Positions 26,456 through 34,619 of a stretch of DNA of 64,000 bases are shown one piece after another (the first letter of the stretch is position 1; every line of letters begins with the position of its first letter). A program made the translations under genes and the position numbers. The DNA lies in assembly GCA_965249645.1 (NCBI GenBank), contig CBDFML010000012.1:558001-622000 (forward strand), read 5' to 3'. This DNA comes from CAVOEB01 sp965249645. GTDB lineage: Bacteria > Pseudomonadota > Alphaproteobacteria > UBA828 > JAPUJA01. The notes below the pieces were generated by a model that saw only the letters and a program-made list of their open reading frames with translations, did no database searches and was not told where the DNA came from.

Positions 26456-27490
26456 ATGAATCCTGCTAAAGCCTACGCTCATCTGTTTTCGCCGTTGGGC
26501 CGCGAAGGCGAAGAAAACTACCGGGGGCTCGCGCAAATCAGTTTCCTGCGCAGCCCGATTACCGAACTCAACGCCAAGGCGATCAAGAAATCCGGCGCGA
26601 AATACGCCTTTCTCGGTGTCTCGTTCGACGAGGGCGTGGTCGGCAAGCCCGGCACAGAGGAGGCGCCGCGCGAGCTTCGTCTCGCCTCCCAGGAATATTT
26701 TCCCTACTGGTTCGAGTTCGAGACCGATCTCGAGGGCTGCGCCATCGATTGCGGCGACATCGCGCCCGTCAAGGTCAACACCAAGCGCGCGCGGAAGGAA
26801 ATCTACGAAGGTGTCCGCGAACTGCTGCGCGGCGGGGTCACCCCGATCATCTGCGGCGGCGACCGCTCGGTCTCGATCCAGGCGGCTCGCGCGCTGGCCG
26901 ATCACATCGGCAAGAAGAAGAAAATGGGCGTCCTCCATCTGGGCGCGCAGCTCGATATGGCCCAAAGTTGGGCGGGTCAGAAGGAACTCTCGACCAACGC
27001 CATGGCCCGGATTACCGAAATTTCGAACGTCAACGCCGCCAACGTCGCCGTGGTCGGTGTGCGTAACTCTATGAATCCGAAAGATTATTTCGATCTCGCG
27101 AAGAAACGGAAGATTGGCGTCTACCCCATGTTCGACATGATCGAGCGGGGCATAGACGTTTGCTTCCAGGAGGCGGTCGACCGGGTATGGGACGGCACCT
27201 ACACGCAGTATCTGAGTTTCAACATGAACTGCATGGACGCTTCCGCGGCACCGGGCGTCACCATGACCGAGCCGGGCGGCATCGAATCCCGCGAAATCAT
27301 GCGCCTCGTCGGCATGATCGGAAACAAGAAGAAAGTGGGCGTCATCGACATAACCGAGAACTGCCCGCTCTATGACATCGGCGGCACGACTTCACGGCTC
27401 TCCGTCTGCATCGTGCTCCGGCTGATCGCGGCGATGATGGCCGCCAACGGCCAGACCGTCGATCCGAAGATCAAGCGCTCCGACCTCTAG
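26456..27490 (+). CDS. Ureohydrolase-fold pseudoenzyme subunit
   Basis: Paralogue of the preceding gene that has lost the metal site. Aligned ligands read R137 for His (GGDRS), G163 for Asp, Q165 for His, D167 retained (HLGAQLD), and N256 and N258 for Asp (SFNMNCMD). Five of six ligands are gone, so it cannot hold a binuclear centre, yet the frame is intact over 344 aa and the scaffold is well kept (NCPLYDIGGTTSRLSVCIVLR). It starts 31 bp after its partner, with GGGAG upstream. The most likely role is the structural or regulatory half of a heteromer, as in metformin hydrolase. Confidence 0.85.
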   Translation: MNPAKAYAHLFSPLGREGEENYRGLAQISFLRSPITELNAKAIKKSGAKYAFLGVSFDEGVVGKPGTEEAPRELRLASQEYFPYWFEFETDLEGCAIDCGDIAPVKVNTKRARKEIYEGVRELLRGGVTPIICGGDRSVSIQAARALADHIGKKKKMGVLHLGAQLDMAQSWAGQKELSTNAMARITEISNVNAANVAVVGVRNSMNPKDYFDLAKKRKIGVYPMFDMIERGIDVCFQEAVDRVWDGTYTQYLSFNMNCMDASAAPGVTMTEPGGIESREIMRLVGMIGNKKKVGVIDITENCPLYDIGGTTSRLSVCIVLRLIAAMMAANGQTVDPKIKRSDL

Positions 27491-27590
27491 AAGCCGGTGC
27501 CTGAAGGCACATTGAGTTTGGGTTTGGGTGCGCGGTAGCATTTCGTCGGCTAGGCGGGCGCCCGACGCCAATGCCTGAGGAGGAATACCC

Positions 27591-28580
27591 ATGAACGAGC
27601 TGTCAAAGCGCTTGGCGAACGGCGACGTTCTAATTCTCGACGGCGCCATCAGTACCGAGATCGAACGGCTCAGCGTGCGTATGGACGACGCCGCCTGGTC
27701 TGCCATAGCCAACAAAACCCACCCGGAGATCGTGCGCGCGGTGCACGATTCCTATCTCGCGGAGGGCGCCGATATCATCATGGCAAATACCTACGCGACC
27801 GCGCCCCACGTGCTGGAGGTCTGCGGTCTGCGCGACGAAGCGGCGGCGATCACCCGCCGCGCGGTCGAGATCGCCAGGCAGGCACGTGACGCGGTCGCCG
27901 ACCGGCCCGTTTATATTGCCGGATCTATTTCGCACATGCCGGCGCTGTGCCAGTTGGGCGGCCACACCCAGGACGATGCGTTTGCCGGCTACGAGGCCGA
28001 ATACATGGGCCGCACGCCGCGTGGCGAGGCGGCGAAAGCGAGCTACCGCGAACATGCCGAGGCGCTGGCCGAGGCAGGTGTCGACGTGATCATGACCGAG
28101 ATGATGATGGATATTGAAAACGCCACCATCGTGACCGAGGCGGCGCTCGCGACGGGCCTGCCGGTCTGGCACGGCTTTTCCGCCGAATTCGCCGCCGATG
28201 GCAAGACCATCGTGCAATGGCGCGGCGCGCAGTTCACCGAGATGGAACCGGGCCCGTTGGGCGAGCTGATCGCCGCCATCGTGCCCCTGGGCGGCGAGCT
28301 CGCCGGCATCATGCATAGTCCGTCATCGGTTACCGGCCCGGCGCTCCGGATCGTGCGCGAGCACTGGTCCGGGCCCATGAGCGCCTATTCGGAAACCAGC
28401 AAGTTCGAAAACCCGAAATGGAAATACGTCGATACCACCAAGCCGGGCGACTATGCCGCGATGGCGCTCACCTGGATCGAGATGGGCGTCCAGGTCGTGG
28501 GCGGCTGTTGCGGTACGCTGCCCGACCACATCAATGCACTCAAAGGCACGCTGCCGACGAGCCTGCCCCGGGCGGCGTAA
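27591..28580 (+). CDS. Homocysteine S-methyltransferase-like protein, copy 1
   Basis: Zinc-dependent methyltransferase of the MmuM/BHMT/MetH N-domain family, an (alpha/beta)8 barrel that activates a thiol for methylation. It starts with ILDGAISTEIERL, contains ITRRAVEIARQAR and ends with VVGGCCGTLPDHI, giving zinc Cys306 and Cys307. The third zinc ligand, normally Cys in a G-x-N-C loop, is replaced: the equivalent loop reads GIMHS (H242). 329 aa, about 20 longer than its two tandem copies because of an insertion near residues 117-145. GGAGG lies before the ATG. Methyl donor unknown. Confidence 0.82.
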   Translation: MNELSKRLANGDVLILDGAISTEIERLSVRMDDAAWSAIANKTHPEIVRAVHDSYLAEGADIIMANTYATAPHVLEVCGLRDEAAAITRRAVEIARQARDAVADRPVYIAGSISHMPALCQLGGHTQDDAFAGYEAEYMGRTPRGEAAKASYREHAEALAEAGVDVIMTEMMMDIENATIVTEAALATGLPVWHGFSAEFAADGKTIVQWRGAQFTEMEPGPLGELIAAIVPLGGELAGIMHSPSSVTGPALRIVREHWSGPMSAYSETSKFENPKWKYVDTTKPGDYAAMALTWIEMGVQVVGGCCGTLPDHINALKGTLPTSLPRAA

Positions 28581-28596
28581 CGGAGGTCGCCCGACC

Positions 28597-29526
28597 ATGA
28601 CCGAGCTCTCGGCCCGCCTCGCACAGGGTGAGATCATCATTTTGGACGGTGCGATCAGCTCCGAGATCCAGCGCCGCGGCGTGGCCCTCGACAAAATATC
28701 CTGGGCCAGCCGCGCGACGTTGGAGCATCCCGACATCGTGCGCGAGATGCACGCCGATTACATCCGAGCCGGTGCCGACGTGATCACGGCGAATACTTAC
28801 GGTGCGGGCCCCACTGTGATGGCGGCGGCGGGCTTGAGCGCGGATGAAACCGACGCGCTCAATCGACGTTCCGTCGAGCTCGCCGTCGAGGGCCGTGATC
28901 TGGCGGGCGTCGATCGGCCGGTGTGGATCGCGGGCTCTCTCTCTTCCATGCCGCCCATCAACGGCGAGCACGTGACGCCCAAGGGTCCAGAGGCCGCTGC
29001 GGGCTTTCGCCGCCAGGGCGAGGTGGTCGCGGAGGCCGGCGTCGACCTGATCATCACCGAGATGATGGTCGACATTCCCAACGCGGTCATCGTCACCGAA
29101 GCGGCGCTCGCGACGGGTCTGCCGGTCTGGCACGGCTTTTCCGCCGAGTTCGCGGAAGACGGCAAGACCGTCCGCGAGTGGCGCGAGACCTCCTACATCG
29201 ACCCGATTGAGCCCTTCGACGAACTCGTCGCCACGATCGCCCGGATGGGTGGCGAGGCGGCGGGTATCATGCACAGCTATTGTCCCGTCACAGGACCTGC
29301 GCTCGATATCGTGCGTGCCCACTGGTCCGGCCCAACGCTCGCCTACGCCGAAACCGGGCATCTGCACGGTCCCGACTGGGTGTTCGAGGACGTCATCTCG
29401 CCCGAGGATTATGCCGCCATCGCCCACGGCTGGGTCGAGCACGGCACCCAGATCATCGGTGGCTGCTGCGGCACGAACCCCGACCATATTCGCCGGCTGC
29501 AGGAAACGCTGCGCCTCGCCGCGTAG
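28597..29526 (+). CDS. Homocysteine S-methyltransferase-like protein, copy 2
   Basis: Second of three tandem paralogues, 309 aa, 16 bp after copy 1 and preceded by CGGAGG. It has the same barrel motifs (ILDGAISSEIQRRG, DVITANTYGAG, TEMMVDIPNA) and terminal GGCCGTNPDHIRRL. The first zinc-ligand loop again reads GIMHS (H226), with a Cys three residues later (C229) that could substitute. Closer to copy 3 than to copy 1 over the N-terminal half, while a short DNA stretch near 29101-29150 is almost identical to copy 1. Confidence 0.82.
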   Translation: MTELSARLAQGEIIILDGAISSEIQRRGVALDKISWASRATLEHPDIVREMHADYIRAGADVITANTYGAGPTVMAAAGLSADETDALNRRSVELAVEGRDLAGVDRPVWIAGSLSSMPPINGEHVTPKGPEAAAGFRRQGEVVAEAGVDLIITEMMVDIPNAVIVTEAALATGLPVWHGFSAEFAEDGKTVREWRETSYIDPIEPFDELVATIARMGGEAAGIMHSYCPVTGPALDIVRAHWSGPTLAYAETGHLHGPDWVFEDVISPEDYAAIAHGWVEHGTQIIGGCCGTNPDHIRRLQETLRLAA

Positions 29527-29548
29527 TCGCAAATGGCGGTGCTCGATC

Positions 29549-30478
29549 ATGAATGAGCTGACCGCACGTCTGACCGAGGGCAAGGTCGTTATTCTCGACG
29601 GCGCCATAAGTACCGAGATCCAGAGTCGCGGCGTGGCGCTGGACGAGCTGTCCTGGGCGAGTCGCGCAACCCTCGATCATCCCGACATCGTGCGCAAGAT
29701 GCATGCCGATTACATTCGTGCCGGCGCCGATGTGATCACGGCAAACACCTACGGTGCGGGTCACACGGTGTTGCGGGCCGCGGGCATGACCGCGGAGGAG
29801 GCCGACGCGCTCAACCGGCGATCCGTCGAGCTGGCCTTGGAGGCCCGCGATCTTGCCGCTGCCGAGCGGCCGGTCTGGGTTGCCGGGTCGATCTCCTCCA
29901 AACGCCCGAGCAATAGCGGGAATGTAACGCCGACAGGCCCCGAAGCCGCCGCCGGCTTTCACCGCCAGGGGGAAATCCTTGCGCAGGCGGGGGTCGATCT
30001 TATCCTCACGGAGATGATGGTCGATATTCCCAACGCCACCATCGTCACCGAGGCGGCGCTTGCCACCGGCCTGCCGGTCTGGCACGGATTTTCTGCCGAA
30101 CTCTCCGAAGACGGCCTATCGGTCGTCGAATGGCGGGATGGATTCTTCGTCCATCCCCGCGAGCCGCTCAACGACCTCGTTGCGACGATTACGGGAATGG
30201 GCGGCGAGGCCGCGGGCGTCATGCACAGCTACACGCGAGCCACCACCTTGGCTCTCGAGGTGGTGCGCGCCCACTGGTCGGGACCGCTGCTCGCCTACGC
30301 CGAGACCGGTCGCCTGCACTACCCTAACTGGGTGTTCGATGATGCCGCCTCGCCCGACGAATACGCGGCGCAAGCCAAACAATGGGCGGCTTCCGGCGTA
30401 CAGATCATTGGCGGCTGCTGTGGCACCAATCCCGAGCATATCCGTAAGCTCCGGGAAATCCTGCTCCCCTCCGACTGA
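29549..30478 (+). CDS. Homocysteine S-methyltransferase-like protein, copy 3
   Basis: Third tandem paralogue, 309 aa, 22 bp after copy 2. It shares DGAISTEIQSRGVALDELSWASRA with copy 2 almost residue for residue, keeps IIGGCCGTNPEHIRKL, and has GVMHS (H226) at the altered zinc position. No compensating Cys is present here. The frame is intact with no decay, so all three copies appear to be maintained, perhaps for different methylated substrates or as a hetero-oligomer. A promoter and palindrome follow, which marks the end of this transcription unit. Confidence 0.82.
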   Translation: MNELTARLTEGKVVILDGAISTEIQSRGVALDELSWASRATLDHPDIVRKMHADYIRAGADVITANTYGAGHTVLRAAGMTAEEADALNRRSVELALEARDLAAAERPVWVAGSISSKRPSNSGNVTPTGPEAAAGFHRQGEILAQAGVDLILTEMMVDIPNATIVTEAALATGLPVWHGFSAELSEDGLSVVEWRDGFFVHPREPLNDLVATITGMGGEAAGVMHSYTRATTLALEVVRAHWSGPLLAYAETGRLHYPNWVFDDAASPDEYAAQAKQWAASGVQIIGGCCGTNPEHIRKLREILLPSD

Positions 30479-30484
30479 TCGAAA

Positions 30485-30499
30485 TTTTGTCGGACAAAA
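30485..30499. promoter_or_regulatory. Palindrome resembling a GntR/FadR-type operator
   Basis: TTTTGTCGGACAAAA is a perfect inverted repeat (6-bp arms, 3-nt centre) and fits the TNGTNNNACNA pattern recognised by FadR-subfamily GntR regulators. It sits 7 bp after the copy-3 stop codon and 4 bp upstream of a promoter -35. No GntR gene is in the window. Confidence 0.45.
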
Positions 30500-30503
30500 G
30501 GGG

Positions 30504-30534
30504 TTGAGTAACGCCCCCATAGCGTATGTATAAT
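30504..30534 (+). promoter_or_regulatory. Promoter of the PotD-like binding protein gene
   Basis: TTGAGT at 30504-30509 and a perfect TATAAT at 30529-30534, with a long 19-nt spacer. It leaves a 5' leader of about 180 nt before the next start codon. I looked for riboswitch signatures in that leader and saw none I could defend. Confidence 0.55.
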
Positions 30535-30722
30535 ATATCAGTGTCGGGCCACAGGTTTGTTGGCTCCGGGAGGGGCGTCTTCGTGTCTGTCATATCTCAT
30601 GGTAGAGCGGGGCGATGGTTCGGTGCGTTGCGGAGGACTCGCGAATAGGGACGTCGATAGAAAGCGACCTGTGAGCCTTGAATTTTAGGGTGTGAGTTTT
30701 AAAAACTTGGGAGAGTAGAGTT

Positions 30723-31802
30723 ATGTTTCATGGAATTAGAACCGCTGCCACGACGGCGGTGATCGGTGTCGCTGTCGCCTTCGGCGGCGCGATCTTGGCC
30801 AGCCAGCCCAGCCACGCGGGCGGCGAAGTTTACGCGCTGACCTGGGAGGGTTATGCCAACGATAGCTGGGTTTCCGTGTTCGAGGAGGAGACCGGCTGCA
30901 AGCTGACCCAGACCTATATCGGCTCGAACGACGAAATCGTCGCCAAGATGGCGGTCGAGTCGAGCAACTACGATGTGGTTTCTCCCGAAGTCAGCTACGC
31001 GCAGATCCTCATCTCGATGGACGTTCTCGAACCCCTCGATCCGGCGCGCCTTACAACGTTCAACGACATATTTGAAACCTCGCGCGACCATCCGGGCGTC
31101 CAGCAGGACGGCACCATTTACACCGTGCCGATGGCCTGGGGCTCGATCCCGATCATGTATCGGACCGACAAGTTCGACGAGCCGCCGACCTCGGCGACCG
31201 TGCTCTGGGATCCGGAATATGCCGGCAAGATCGCGATCCAGGACGTCACCATGAGCCTCTATCTGGCGGCGCGCATCCTGTTCGGGCCGGACACGGACGT
31301 CTACAACCTGAGCGACGAGCAGCTCGAGCAGGTCAAGCAGATGTACATCGATCAAAAGCCGCTCGTGCGCGACTACTGGTCGTCGGCCGGCGAGCTGGTC
31401 GACCTCTACGCCAAGGGCGAGGTCTGGGTTTCCGAGACGTGGGGCGGCTATCAGGTCGCACTGCTTCAGGAGCAGGGCATCCCCGTGGCCGAGGTCATTC
31501 CCACCGAGAAGGCCGATGGCTGGCAGGATGTCTGGGGCATCGTCAAGGGTGCGGCCAATCTCGATTGCGCCTATGCCTGGGTCAACTTTGAAACCTCAGC
31601 CACCGCCCAGTGTGGCATGGTCCACGAGGTCGGCTATTCGCCGGCCAATCCCGTGGCCGTGGCGGATTGTCTGACGGCGGAGGATCGTGAGTTCCACCAC
31701 CTGGACGACAGCTCTTATACCCAGGGGCTCGACTTCTGGCAGTTGCCGACCCGCAACGACGTCTATGTCGATACCTGGAACGCCGTTAAGGGCGCCCAGT
31801 AG
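30723..31802 (+). CDS. PotD-like ABC transporter substrate-binding protein
   Basis: Periplasmic receptor of the spermidine/putrescine type. A Sec signal peptide spans residues 1-33 (core AVIGVAVAFGGAILA, cleavage near SHA-G). Mature features are GEVYALTWEGYANDSW, the hinge VPMAWGSIPIMYRTDKF, and ETWGGYQVALLQEQG. 359 aa is normal. No ATPase or permease genes of this class are nearby, so it is an orphan receptor or uses a distant transporter. Polyamines, betaines or guanidino cations are plausible ligands. Two Cys pairs in the mature protein could form disulfides. Confidence 0.87.
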   Translation: MFHGIRTAATTAVIGVAVAFGGAILASQPSHAGGEVYALTWEGYANDSWVSVFEEETGCKLTQTYIGSNDEIVAKMAVESSNYDVVSPEVSYAQILISMDVLEPLDPARLTTFNDIFETSRDHPGVQQDGTIYTVPMAWGSIPIMYRTDKFDEPPTSATVLWDPEYAGKIAIQDVTMSLYLAARILFGPDTDVYNLSDEQLEQVKQMYIDQKPLVRDYWSSAGELVDLYAKGEVWVSETWGGYQVALLQEQGIPVAEVIPTEKADGWQDVWGIVKGAANLDCAYAWVNFETSATAQCGMVHEVGYSPANPVAVADCLTAEDREFHHLDDSSYTQGLDFWQLPTRNDVYVDTWNAVKGAQ

Positions 31803-31847
31803 CGCCAAACTCACGGTCGTACGACAAGACCGCGAGATCGTCTAGAT

Positions 31848-31878
31848 CCGTGCCTGGTCCTTTTGGGGCCGGGCACGG
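31848..31878. terminator. GC-rich hairpin after the binding protein gene
   Basis: CCGTGCC at 31848-31854 pairs with GGCACGG at 31872-31878, with further pairing inside and a TTTT in the loop. There is no downstream T-run. It is probably a terminator or attenuator between the receptor gene and the SDR gene. Confidence 0.5.
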
Positions 31879-31935
31879 CTTACGGTGTGTTGCGGCTTTA
31901 ACTCCGAACAACGAAATATCGAACGCAGAGGGATC

Positions 31936-32748
31936 ATGGCGTCACGCTGGAACGACGGAAAACGCTTTGAAGGCCGGGTGGTGGTCGTCACCGGTGCAAA
32001 CGGGGGCCTGGGCAGCGAGATCGCCCGCCGGTTCGGGATCGAGGGTGCCAAGGTCGCGCTCGGCGTCCGAAGCAACCGGGATGCGGCGGAAAAGGCGCTG
32101 GCGGATATCGAGGCCGCTGGCGGAACCGGGCATCTGGCAACCCTCGATGTCACCGATCGGGCATCCATCGACGGATATACCGCCGATACGATCGAGCGTT
32201 ACGGGGGCATCGATGTGCTCATCAATTCGGCTGGGCGCATCGATCCTGCCGATATCGGGCGTCTCGACGCCATCGATCCGGACGCCTGGGACAAGCTGTT
32301 CGAAATCGACGTCAAGGGCACCATGCAGATGTGCCAGGCGGTGGCGCCGCACATGCGTGAGCGCGGCGGCGGCGCGATCGTCAATTTCTCGGGCTCCTAC
32401 GGCAACGGCGCCGATCCCGTCAACAACTCGAATTGCATCCCGATTCAGTACTGCGCGGCCAAAGGCGCGATCCGGGCCATGACCATGACCGTGGCGCGCG
32501 ATCTGGCGCCCTATGATATTCGCGTAAACGCGATCTCACCGGGAATGATCGAGGCCAACTGGGCCGACGATTGGGGCATCGACATGGAAGGCGACGACAT
32601 GGTGGCCGCATTCAACTCGCTCTCGATCCGGCGTCTCGGCGTGCCCACGGAAATTGCCGAGACGGTGCTCTATCTGGCGTCCGACGGGTCCGGCTACATG
32701 ACCGGCCAGAATTTGTGCGTTGACGGCGGCTGGACAATGATGGGCTAA
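31936..32748 (+). CDS. Short-chain dehydrogenase/reductase
   Basis: NAD(P)-dependent oxidoreductase with a Rossmann fold. The cofactor motif TGANGGLG begins at residue 19, NSAG follows, and the active site is Ser in VNFSGSYGN with Tyr-x3-Lys in QYCAAKGA. RVNAISPGMIEANW and the C-terminal GQNLCVDGGWTMMG complete a classical 270-aa SDR. I start at 31936, where the MASRW start has AGAGGGA upstream. It is the first gene of the block that leads into the B12 proteins, so it may oxidise or reduce an intermediate of that pathway. Confidence 0.9.
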   Translation: MASRWNDGKRFEGRVVVVTGANGGLGSEIARRFGIEGAKVALGVRSNRDAAEKALADIEAAGGTGHLATLDVTDRASIDGYTADTIERYGGIDVLINSAGRIDPADIGRLDAIDPDAWDKLFEIDVKGTMQMCQAVAPHMRERGGGAIVNFSGSYGNGADPVNNSNCIPIQYCAAKGAIRAMTMTVARDLAPYDIRVNAISPGMIEANWADDWGIDMEGDDMVAAFNSLSIRRLGVPTEIAETVLYLASDGSGYMTGQNLCVDGGWTMMG

Positions 32749-32805
32749 CTCAACCGATAAGCTGGATGACGGGAACGGTGAGCTAAACCACAGGAGGCTC
32801 TTTCC

Positions 32806-34593
32806 ATGACTATCGACGCTGTCAATCTGGCTGAGTTGATTCCGGGCGATATGCCCGACGGGCGCGAGGTCGCTGCCGAAGGGCGCGCTCTCGGCGATAC
32901 GGTCGAGGTCGGGCAGACCCTCTATTGCAAGGAGAAGGGCGTCGGCTCGGAACGCGAATGGCGCGAGATTGCCCGCGAGAAGGGCATCCCCTGCAGCAGC
33001 TTCAGCATCGGGCTGAACACCTGGGAGGAAACCCGGGAGGGCATGGTGAAAATTTACGAGGACGCGCTCGCCCGGGGCGTGCGCCCGCCCGACCGTATCC
33101 AACTCATCGCCGAACGGCGCATGGGTCTGCCCAAGGACAAACGCGCCGAGGCGCCTCAGGAGACCGGGCCCAGCCTGTGGACCGATCAGGATTGGTGGGA
33201 GCTGGCCAATACCGTACCGATTTATCCCGAGGCGGCGGACAACATGATCGGCGGGCCCGGCTCGCTCGATAACGCGATTGACGCGCTGCGCGTCGGCATT
33301 ACGACGATCGGGGCGCTCAGCCAGTTCACCTGGCGCTGGCCCTACTGGGACGACGACACCACCCAGATCACCTCCGTGGTCAAGGCGATCGGCCTGCTCG
33401 CCTCGAAGCGGGATCAGGGCGTTGTCCTCGATACCTATCTCGAAGACGGCTACCCTGGTGTCTTTCACGATTACGCGAGTTACGTCGGCTGGGCCATGCT
33501 CGAGTGCTACGTCACCCAGGACCTGATCGGCGCGGCCTATGCCAGTGCGGCGTTCGGTTCGCTGACCCAAAATCCGATCATCAAGGCGGCGGTCGTCCTT
33601 GCACTCTACGAGGTTAATCCCGAGCGCATCCCGATGTCCTATACCGCCGGCGATACCATCGGCTATACGCTCGATCACGACTCCAATATGGGGGCTCTGG
33701 TCAACGACCTGACGTTCTCGAAATTGACCGATATGCGCTACAAGCTCGGCACCGCGCCGCTCGCCGTGCCGGTCACCGAGACCGAACGCATTCCGACCTG
33801 GGAGGAGATCGCTCAGGTTCGGACGATTTCCCGCAAATGCGACCAGTACGTCCCGATGCTCGAGCCCTACGTGGACTGGGACAAGATCGAAGCAATGTGC
33901 GATGAGCTGGTTGCGGGCGGCACAGTGTTTTTCAATAACGCGCTTGAGATCATGAGCACCATGGGCGTCGATACAAAAGACCCCTGCCAGGTGCTCGTCG
34001 TCATGAAACGGCTTGGGCCGGAGATGATGGAGACGATGTTCGCTGCCGGCGAGCGCGATGATAGCTACATGCGCGGTTACAAGCCGATCCTCCAGACCGA
34101 TCTCGTCCGCCAGACCATGGAAAAGCGCGACGAAGTCCTGAGCGAGCTTGCCCAGCGGGCGCCCGACGATTCGCTGAAGAAGCGCAAGGTCCCGGTGGCC
34201 TCTACCGACGTGCACGAATTTTCCAAATTCCTGCTGACCTCGACCTTCGATGCCGTGGGCAGCCGGGTGATAGATTGCGGCGTCAACTGCGATCCCGAGG
34301 ATGTCGTCAAGGTGGCGGTCGAAACTGAGGCCGATGCTGTGGTGATCACTACCCATAACGGGGTCGCCCGGAGCTTCGGAACCAAACTGGTCGACGAAAT
34401 GCGCACGGCCCGGATCGACGCGCCGATTTATATGGGCGGCGTGCTCAACGAGGATGTCGAGGGCTCGGACATGCCCGTCGATGTGCGCCAGGACTTGCAC
34501 AGTCTGGGCATTGCGACGCCGGAATCGATCGATGAAATGATGGAAGCGATCAAGGGCAGCAACTATCGGGCGGGCGCTGCCGGTTCCGCATAG
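32806..34593 (+). CDS. Cobalamin-binding, glutamate-mutase-like fusion protein, copy 1
   Basis: A 595-aa protein in two parts. Residues 1 to about 440 look like the TIM barrel of glutamate mutase E or 2-methyleneglutarate mutase (DNMIGGPGSLDNAIDAL, EDGYPGVFHDYASYVG, GSLTQNPIIKAAVVLAL). Residues 464-595 form a B12-binding domain: ASTDVHEFSKF (D468, H470 of the DxHxxG motif, Gly replaced by Ser), VIDCGVNCDPEDVVKVAV and MGGVLN. AGGAGG precedes the ATG. Product function is unproven. A corrinoid methyltransferase is the main alternative, but the coupled glmL gene favours an adenosylcobalamin mutase. Confidence 0.65.
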   Translation: MTIDAVNLAELIPGDMPDGREVAAEGRALGDTVEVGQTLYCKEKGVGSEREWREIAREKGIPCSSFSIGLNTWEETREGMVKIYEDALARGVRPPDRIQLIAERRMGLPKDKRAEAPQETGPSLWTDQDWWELANTVPIYPEAADNMIGGPGSLDNAIDALRVGITTIGALSQFTWRWPYWDDDTTQITSVVKAIGLLASKRDQGVVLDTYLEDGYPGVFHDYASYVGWAMLECYVTQDLIGAAYASAAFGSLTQNPIIKAAVVLALYEVNPERIPMSYTAGDTIGYTLDHDSNMGALVNDLTFSKLTDMRYKLGTAPLAVPVTETERIPTWEEIAQVRTISRKCDQYVPMLEPYVDWDKIEAMCDELVAGGTVFFNNALEIMSTMGVDTKDPCQVLVVMKRLGPEMMETMFAAGERDDSYMRGYKPILQTDLVRQTMEKRDEVLSELAQRAPDDSLKKRKVPVASTDVHEFSKFLLTSTFDAVGSRVIDCGVNCDPEDVVKVAVETEADAVVITTHNGVARSFGTKLVDEMRTARIDAPIYMGGVLNEDVEGSDMPVDVRQDLHSLGIATPESIDEMMEAIKGSNYRAGAAGSA

Positions 34594-34619
34594 GCGATAC
34601 GGGCGCGCTGAGGGTTTTG

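Noticed and set aside
27497..27510. Hairpin GTGCC-TGAA-GGCAC between the ureohydrolase and methyltransferase genes
   Set aside because: Only five base pairs and no T-run, so too weak to call a terminator.
30535..30722. Possible cobalamin or guanidine riboswitch in the long leader of the binding protein gene
   Set aside because: A GCCAC-like stretch is present, but the flanking B12-box pattern and paired helices are not, and no guanidine-class ACGR loops are seen.
32536..34500. A 654-codon open frame on the minus strand through B12-protein copy 1 (and similar ones at 38888-40663 and 2115-3557)
   Set aside because: Shadow of conserved genes on the other strand, with no ribosome site or recognisable family.
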